From contig JAEYPY010000119.1 of NCBI GenBank assembly GCA_023410295.1, forward strand, positions 1 to 7,638: a DNA stretch of 7,638 nt. The letters run 5' to 3'. The stretch comes from Pseudomonadota bacterium (GTDB lineage Bacteria; Pseudomonadota; Alphaproteobacteria; Caulobacterales; Aquidulcibacteraceae). The translations under genes were made by a program, and so were the position numbers. How positions within the stretch are numbered: position 1 is the first letter of the stretch; every line of letters begins with the position of its first letter. This document shows, in pieces, positions 6,463 to 7,638 of this stretch. The notes under the pieces are model-generated. The model worked only from the letters and a program-made list of their open reading frames with translations, was not told where the DNA came from and searched no databases.

Positions 6463-7316
6463 GTCTCGCCGACCTCAGTTGGCGTGAAACCGTAGACGAA
6501 AAGACCCGCTGCATCTGCCGCGGCGATGATCTCCGCGCGGCGCACGGCGAGCGCGCCGTTGGCTTCAACCGCAATGCCGGCAAGCCCGCCGGCGGCTGCG
6601 CCTTCGATTGTGCGCACGCCAATGGTGGGCAGATCGATGCGCCGCTCCTGGATCGGTTTTGGCCGCTTCAGCAGGACGCCGCGCCGCGCTTGCGCGGAGC
6701 CGCGCACGGTAAGCGGTAACTCGGCCACGCGGCGCAACATGGCGTCGGTGCCTTCCTGCGCTTCGACCGCCAGCACAAGCCCATCGCAGACCACAACGCC
6801 CTGTCCGATATCAAAGGCGCCTACGGCGGCGGCGACACGCGCCGCCTGCTTCATATCGAGCAGTTGCGCTTCACTCGGCAGAATTTCGCCCCAGACGCCC
6901 GCGGGCGCGAGCAGTTCGGCCATGACTTCGTCGGCGCCCAGGACGGTGAATCCTGCGCGCTCGTGCTCTGCGAGCAAAGCGCGCAGCAGGGCGTCATCGC
7001 CCTGTGTTGCTGCGGCGAGCAGTGCTGGGATCATGGCGCGGGCGCCGTCATCGAGATCGAGCGTACGAAAATCCGGCCGCGGCACTTGTCCGAGCAGAAC
7101 AACGGCATCACAGCCAACCGCGCGCATGGCCTCCATGCGTGCGCCCATGGCGCCAAGCCCGTGCGATGCGCCAGGGTGCTGCTCGAGCGCGATGTCGGCA
7201 TAGGGCGTAACGCGCGCGACGAAGTAATCGCGCTTCTCTGCTGCACAATGCTCGGCAAGCAGGAGTGGAAGTTCCCCGCCGCCCGCAATGATGCCGAGCT
7301 TGCGCCACGTCGGCAT
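6459..7316 (-). CDS. lpxI: UDP-2,3-diacylglucosamine pyrophosphatase LpxI
   Basis: LpxI hydrolyses UDP-2,3-diacylglucosamine to lipid X (2,3-diacylglucosamine 1-phosphate) and UMP. It fills the place of LpxH in alphaproteobacteria and was first shown in Caulobacter crescentus. The 285-residue product has the family's two domains. The N-terminal half (about 5-135) opens with KLGIIAGGGELP and includes GLGAMGARMEAM. The C-terminal half (about 140-278, formerly DUF1009) carries GQGVVVCDGLVLAVEAQEGT, LKRPKP, and RRIDLPTIGVRTIE. Asp228 in the last motif is probably the counterpart of the catalytically important Asp225 of the Caulobacter enzyme; I have not aligned them. The ATG at 7316 lies 3 bases after the lpxA stop, with AGG close upstream. 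The TGA at 6459-6461 overlaps the TTG start of lpxB. Confidence 0.95.
   Translation of the reverse strand: MPTWRKLGIIAGGGELPLLLAEHCAAEKRDYFVARVTPYADIALEQHPGASHGLGAMGARMEAMRAVGCDAVVLLGQVPRPDFRTLDLDDGARAMIPALLAAATQGDDALLRALLAEHERAGFTVLGADEVMAELLAPAGVWGEILPSEAQLLDMKQAARVAAAVGAFDIGQGVVVCDGLVLAVEAQEGTDAMLRRVAELPLTVRGSAQARRGVLLKRPKPIQERRIDLPTIGVRTIEGAAAGGLAGIAVEANGALAVRRAEIIAAADAAGLFVYGFTPTEVGET
6472..6476 (-). promoter_or_regulatory. Ribosome binding site of lpxB, inside the lpxI 3' end
   Basis: Read on the minus strand this is GAGGT, 9 bases before the TTG at 6462. It is what makes the unusual TTG start credible and, with the 4-base overlap, suggests re-initiation by ribosomes finishing lpxI. 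Confidence 0.5.
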
Positions 7317-7319
7317 GAC

Positions 7320-7638
7320 CTAGTCTCGCGGCATGCAGAGCGGGCGCGCCGCATCCGCACGAATGAACGCAACGATCTCCATGACGTGCGGATTGTTGGC
7401 GTAGATTTCCGCGCAATCCTCGAGCCGCTCCTGGAACGTGCCTTCCTCGGCGAACAGCATCCGATACGCCGCGCGAAGATCGTGGATCTGCTCGCGCGTG
7501 AAGCCGCGGCGCTTCAGGCCCACCACATTGAGGCCGCCCAAATGGGCGTGATTGCCGATCGCCGAGCCGAACGGAATGAGATCGGTCGTCATCAGGGCTG
7601 AAGCGCCGACGAAAGCGTGGCGGCCGACGCGGCCATGC
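7320..7638 (-). CDS. lpxA: UDP-GlcNAc O-acyltransferase LpxA, C-terminal part (5' end outside window)
   Basis: LpxA transfers a 3-hydroxyacyl chain from acyl carrier protein to UDP-N-acetylglucosamine, the first step of lipid A synthesis. Only the last 105 residues are present; the frame is open to the right edge, and family members are about 260 residues long. The fragment starts in the last coils of the left-handed beta-helix (GRVGRHAFVGASALMTTDLI), followed by PFGSAIGNHAHLGGLN. The alpha-helical C-terminal domain then includes VVGLKRRGFTREQIHDLRAAYR and GTFQERLED. The ATG at 7592 is internal to this domain and is not the start. The active-site histidine lies upstream, outside the window. 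lpxI begins 3 bases after the TAG at 7320-7322, so both are in one operon, which in relatives usually starts with lpxD and fabZ. Confidence 0.95.
   Translation of the reverse strand, partial: HGRVGRHAFVGASALMTTDLIPFGSAIGNHAHLGGLNVVGLKRRGFTREQIHDLRAAYRMLFAEEGTFQERLEDCAEIYANNPHVMEIVAFIRADAARPLCMPRD

Noticed and set aside
6864..7601. Plus-strand open frame (245 codons) across lpxI and lpxA
   Set aside because: It runs antisense through two recognised genes and their junction, with no motif of its own.

Overview
The window is a gene-dense, GC-rich piece of chromosome, almost certainly from an alphaproteobacterium. It carries the order lexA > < comEC < > gltX > gltA > < lpxB < lpxI < lpxA. Three things point to a Caulobacterales-like lineage: an LpxI-type UDP-2,3-diacylglucosamine hydrolase in place of LpxH, a LexA-type repressor next to a comEC/Rec2 gene, and LpxB signatures such as YVGPQVWA and SGTVTTE. 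That placement rests on remembered synteny and motifs, not on a search. All six junctions were read from the sequence. There is no stretch above 300 bases without a gene, and I see no tRNA, rRNA, CRISPR array, insertion sequence or prophage.

Left side: the C-terminal part of LexA (plus strand, cut by the window edge) converges on comEC (minus strand), and their ends overlap by 10 bases. comEC encodes a full-length inner-membrane DNA-uptake channel protein. Its 5' end overlaps the 5' end of the divergent gltX, so the promoters of both genes must lie inside coding sequence.

Middle: gltX (glutamyl-tRNA synthetase) and gltA (type II citrate synthase) lie head to tail on the plus strand with 14 bases between them and probably share a transcript. 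gltA converges on lpxB with a 28-base overlap.

Right side: lpxA (C-terminal part, cut by the window edge), lpxI and lpxB form a tight minus-strand operon. They encode the first step, the UDP-diacylglucosamine hydrolase step and the disaccharide synthase step of lipid A synthesis. lpxI and lpxB overlap by 4 bases at a TTGA, a sign of translational coupling.

This is core housekeeping and cell-envelope DNA, and I do not see a new biological system in it. The most unusual points are the overlapping 5' ends of comEC and gltX, a sharp shift in codon use in the last third of gltX, and a ComEC without a recognisable metallo-beta-lactamase motif.
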